A DNA stretch of 6,712 bases from Scybalocola_A sp900557175 (lineage in GTDB: Bacteria; Bacillota; Clostridia; Lachnospirales; Lachnospiraceae), in the NCBI GenBank assembly GCA_937890745.1, contig CALADH010000014.1, positions 1 to 6,712 on the forward strand, in the 5' to 3' direction. The notes below the pieces were generated by a model that searched no databases, was not told the DNA's origin, and saw only the letters and a list, made by a program, of their open reading frames with translations. Positions 5,701 to 6,712 of the stretch are shown piece after piece. The translations under genes were made by a program, and so were the position numbers. Positions within the stretch are counted from its first letter, which is position 1, and every line of letters begins with the position of its first letter.

Positions 5701-6524
5701 AACGCTGCACCTGCCTTTTCCAAATCTTCCATAGCAATCTTAAATTCATCATCATTTGGAGCCTTGCCATGCCAGCCCGCATTATTTTCCATAAAAGATA
5801 CGCCCTTGCCTTTAACACTTTTCGCGATAATTGCTGTCGGCATCCCCTTTGTTTCTCTGGCTTCCTTAAAGGCTCTTGCCAAATCATCAAAATCGTGGGC
5901 ATCCACATTAATCACATGGAAATTAAACGCCTTAAACTTCTCATCAATCGGATATGGTGAACATACATCTGCAATATTACCATCAATCTGAAGGCCGTTG
6001 TTATCGACAATCACAACTAAATTATCCAGTTTTCTTGCACCGGCAAACATTGCCGCCTCCCAAACCTGACCTTCCTGTATCTCGCCGTCACCAAGCAGTG
6101 TATAAACACGATAAGCATCTCCGCTCATCTTTGCAGATAATGCCATACCGACTGCTGCTGAAATACCCTGTCCTAAAGAACCGCTGGACATATCAACGCC
6201 CGGAATACCTTTCATATCAGGATGTCCCTGTAAATATGAACCGACATGACGCAGTGTAAGCAAATCTTCCTTCGGGAAAAAACCTTTTTCTGCCAGTGTC
6301 GAATACAGACCCGGAGCCACATGACCTTTTGATAATACGAAACGGTCTCTCTCAGGCATATCAGGATGCTTAGGATCTACATTCAGTTCTTCATAATAAA
6401 GATAAGTAAAAATATCTGCCGCTGACAAAGATCCGCCCGGATGACCGCACTTTGCACTGTGTACAGCCCTGATAATACTCTTGCGGATTTCATTGGCTGT
6501 CATTTGAAGTTCTAACTTATTCAT
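5688..6524 (-). CDS. Transketolase, N-terminal (diphosphate-binding) subunit
   Basis: A 278-residue partner of the C-terminal subunit; together they match a single full-length transketolase of about 600-660 residues. It binds the diphosphate of thiamine diphosphate through Mg2+. Visible motifs are GHPGGSLS (27-34, H28), LSKGHVAPGLY (64-74, H68), GSLGQGIS (115-122) and the thiamine-diphosphate signature from GDGEIQEGQVWEA (145-157) to DNN (174-176). FMENNAGWHGKAP (244-256) supplies a conserved histidine (H252). I chose the ATG at 6524 because AAAGGAG (6531-6537) lies 6 bp upstream; an in-frame GTG at 6548 would add 8 residues but has no such site. It is the first gene of the operon and has a sigma-A promoter about 70-95 bp upstream. 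The 13-bp overlap with the next gene fits equal production of the two subunits. The sugar substrates cannot be told from sequence; a specialised pentose pathway enzyme is possible. Confidence 0.95.
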   Translation of the reverse strand: MNKLELQMTANEIRKSIIRAVHSAKCGHPGGSLSAADIFTYLYYEELNVDPKHPDMPERDRFVLSKGHVAPGLYSTLAEKGFFPKEDLLTLRHVGSYLQGHPDMKGIPGVDMSSGSLGQGISAAVGMALSAKMSGDAYRVYTLLGDGEIQEGQVWEAAMFAGARKLDNLVVIVDNNGLQIDGNIADVCSPYPIDEKFKAFNFHVINVDAHDFDDLARAFKEARETKGMPTAIIAKSVKGKGVSFMENNAGWHGKAPNDDEFKIAMEDLEKAGAALCQK

Positions 6525-6557
6525 CGTACTCTCCTTTGATTTTATCACTGTTTAAAG

Positions 6558-6567
6558 ATGCCGGCAT
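6558..6567. repeat. 10-bp palindrome in the transketolase leader
   Basis: ATGCCGGCAT is a perfect 10-bp palindrome between the predicted transcription start (near 6585) and the ribosome binding site of the transketolase N-subunit gene. It could be a small operator or a weak RNA hairpin; there is no further support. Confidence 0.35.
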
Positions 6568-6591
6568 ACGCCCGCTACTTTCCTAACCTTA

Positions 6592-6620
6592 ATACTATCA
6601 ACAATCCTGTGAAAAGTCAA
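6592..6620 (-). promoter_or_regulatory. Sigma-A promoter of the transketolase operon
   Basis: On the minus strand TTGACT (6615-6620, five of six matches to -35) is followed after 17 bp by TAGTAT (6592-6597, four of six matches to -10). An A/T-rich stretch lies directly upstream of the -35 and could act as an UP element. The predicted start is near 6585, giving a leader of about 60 nt. Confidence 0.7.
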
Positions 6621-6632
6621 AGGATTTTTTGC

Positions 6633-6647
6633 ATAGGACTTTCCTAT
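6633..6647. promoter_or_regulatory. Inverted repeat upstream of the transketolase promoter (possible operator)
   Basis: ATAGGA (6633-6638), three bases, then TCCTAT (6642-6647) is a perfect 6-3-6 inverted repeat ending about 12 bp upstream of the -35 box. Size and position are compatible with a dimeric regulator site, but I do not recognise the motif. Confidence 0.3.
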
Positions 6648-6652
6648 ACCAT

Positions 6653-6693
6653 AAAAAGGTGCTGTTGCACTAATTAGTGCGCCGCTTCCTTTT
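6653..6693 (-). terminator. Probable terminator of a gene upstream of the window
   Basis: A perfect 14-bp palindrome GCACTAATTAGTGC (6667-6680) is enclosed by AAAAGG (6654-6659) and CCTTTT (6688-6693), which also pair, leaving an internal loop between the two stems. The outer A and T tracts on either side give a bidirectional terminator shape. The gene it would serve lies beyond the right edge, so this is tentative. The inner palindrome alone could instead be a protein-binding site. Confidence 0.4.
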
Positions 6694-6712
6694 CTTGTGC
6701 AAAAAAATAACT

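Noticed and set aside
6697..6712. T-run on the minus strand at the right edge
   Set aside because: It could be the tail of another terminator, but the stem would lie outside the window.

Overview
The window reads as a stretch of a low-to-mid G+C Firmicutes chromosome, most likely a gut Lachnospiraceae-type clostridium. The grounds are strong AGGAGG-type ribosome binding sites, sigma-A promoters with 17-bp spacers, a CIRCE operator, a two-gene (split) transketolase, and a small protein resembling the DUF5721 family, which I associate with Lachnospiraceae. The genus cannot be fixed from sequence alone. All six genes lie on the minus strand, so transcription runs from high to low coordinates. 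None is frameshifted or truncated.

Layout in the direction of transcription: (1) 6525-6712 is a control region with a terminator-like palindrome, a second inverted repeat and a sigma-A promoter. (2) 5688-6524 and 4762-5700 encode the N- and C-terminal halves of transketolase, overlapping by 13 bp. (3) A hairpin at 4720-4751 follows. (4) A YoaK/DUF1275 membrane protein (3998-4696) overlaps by 29 bp a DUF5721-like cytosolic protein (3526-4026). (5) The 3340-3525 spacer holds a perfect CIRCE operator that also looks like a Rho-independent terminator, then a near-consensus promoter and a GC-rich palindrome in the htpG leader. (6) htpG (1339-3339) ends at a strong hairpin terminator. (7) A gene for a three-domain S1 RNA-binding protein (269-1189) has its own near-consensus promoter. 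(8) Positions 14-268, directly behind the S1 stop codon, form a long imperfect inverted repeat (foldback element) with no credible gene.

Functionally this is mostly housekeeping: non-oxidative pentose phosphate metabolism (transketolase), protein folding under stress (HtpG) and RNA binding/translation (S1 protein), with one poorly understood membrane/cytosolic gene pair. The parts most worth a second look are non-coding: the 255-bp foldback element, the CIRCE hairpin that may double as terminator and HrcA operator, and the hairpin that may attenuate transcription from transketolase into the yoaK-like pair. I did not find a convincing new multi-gene system.
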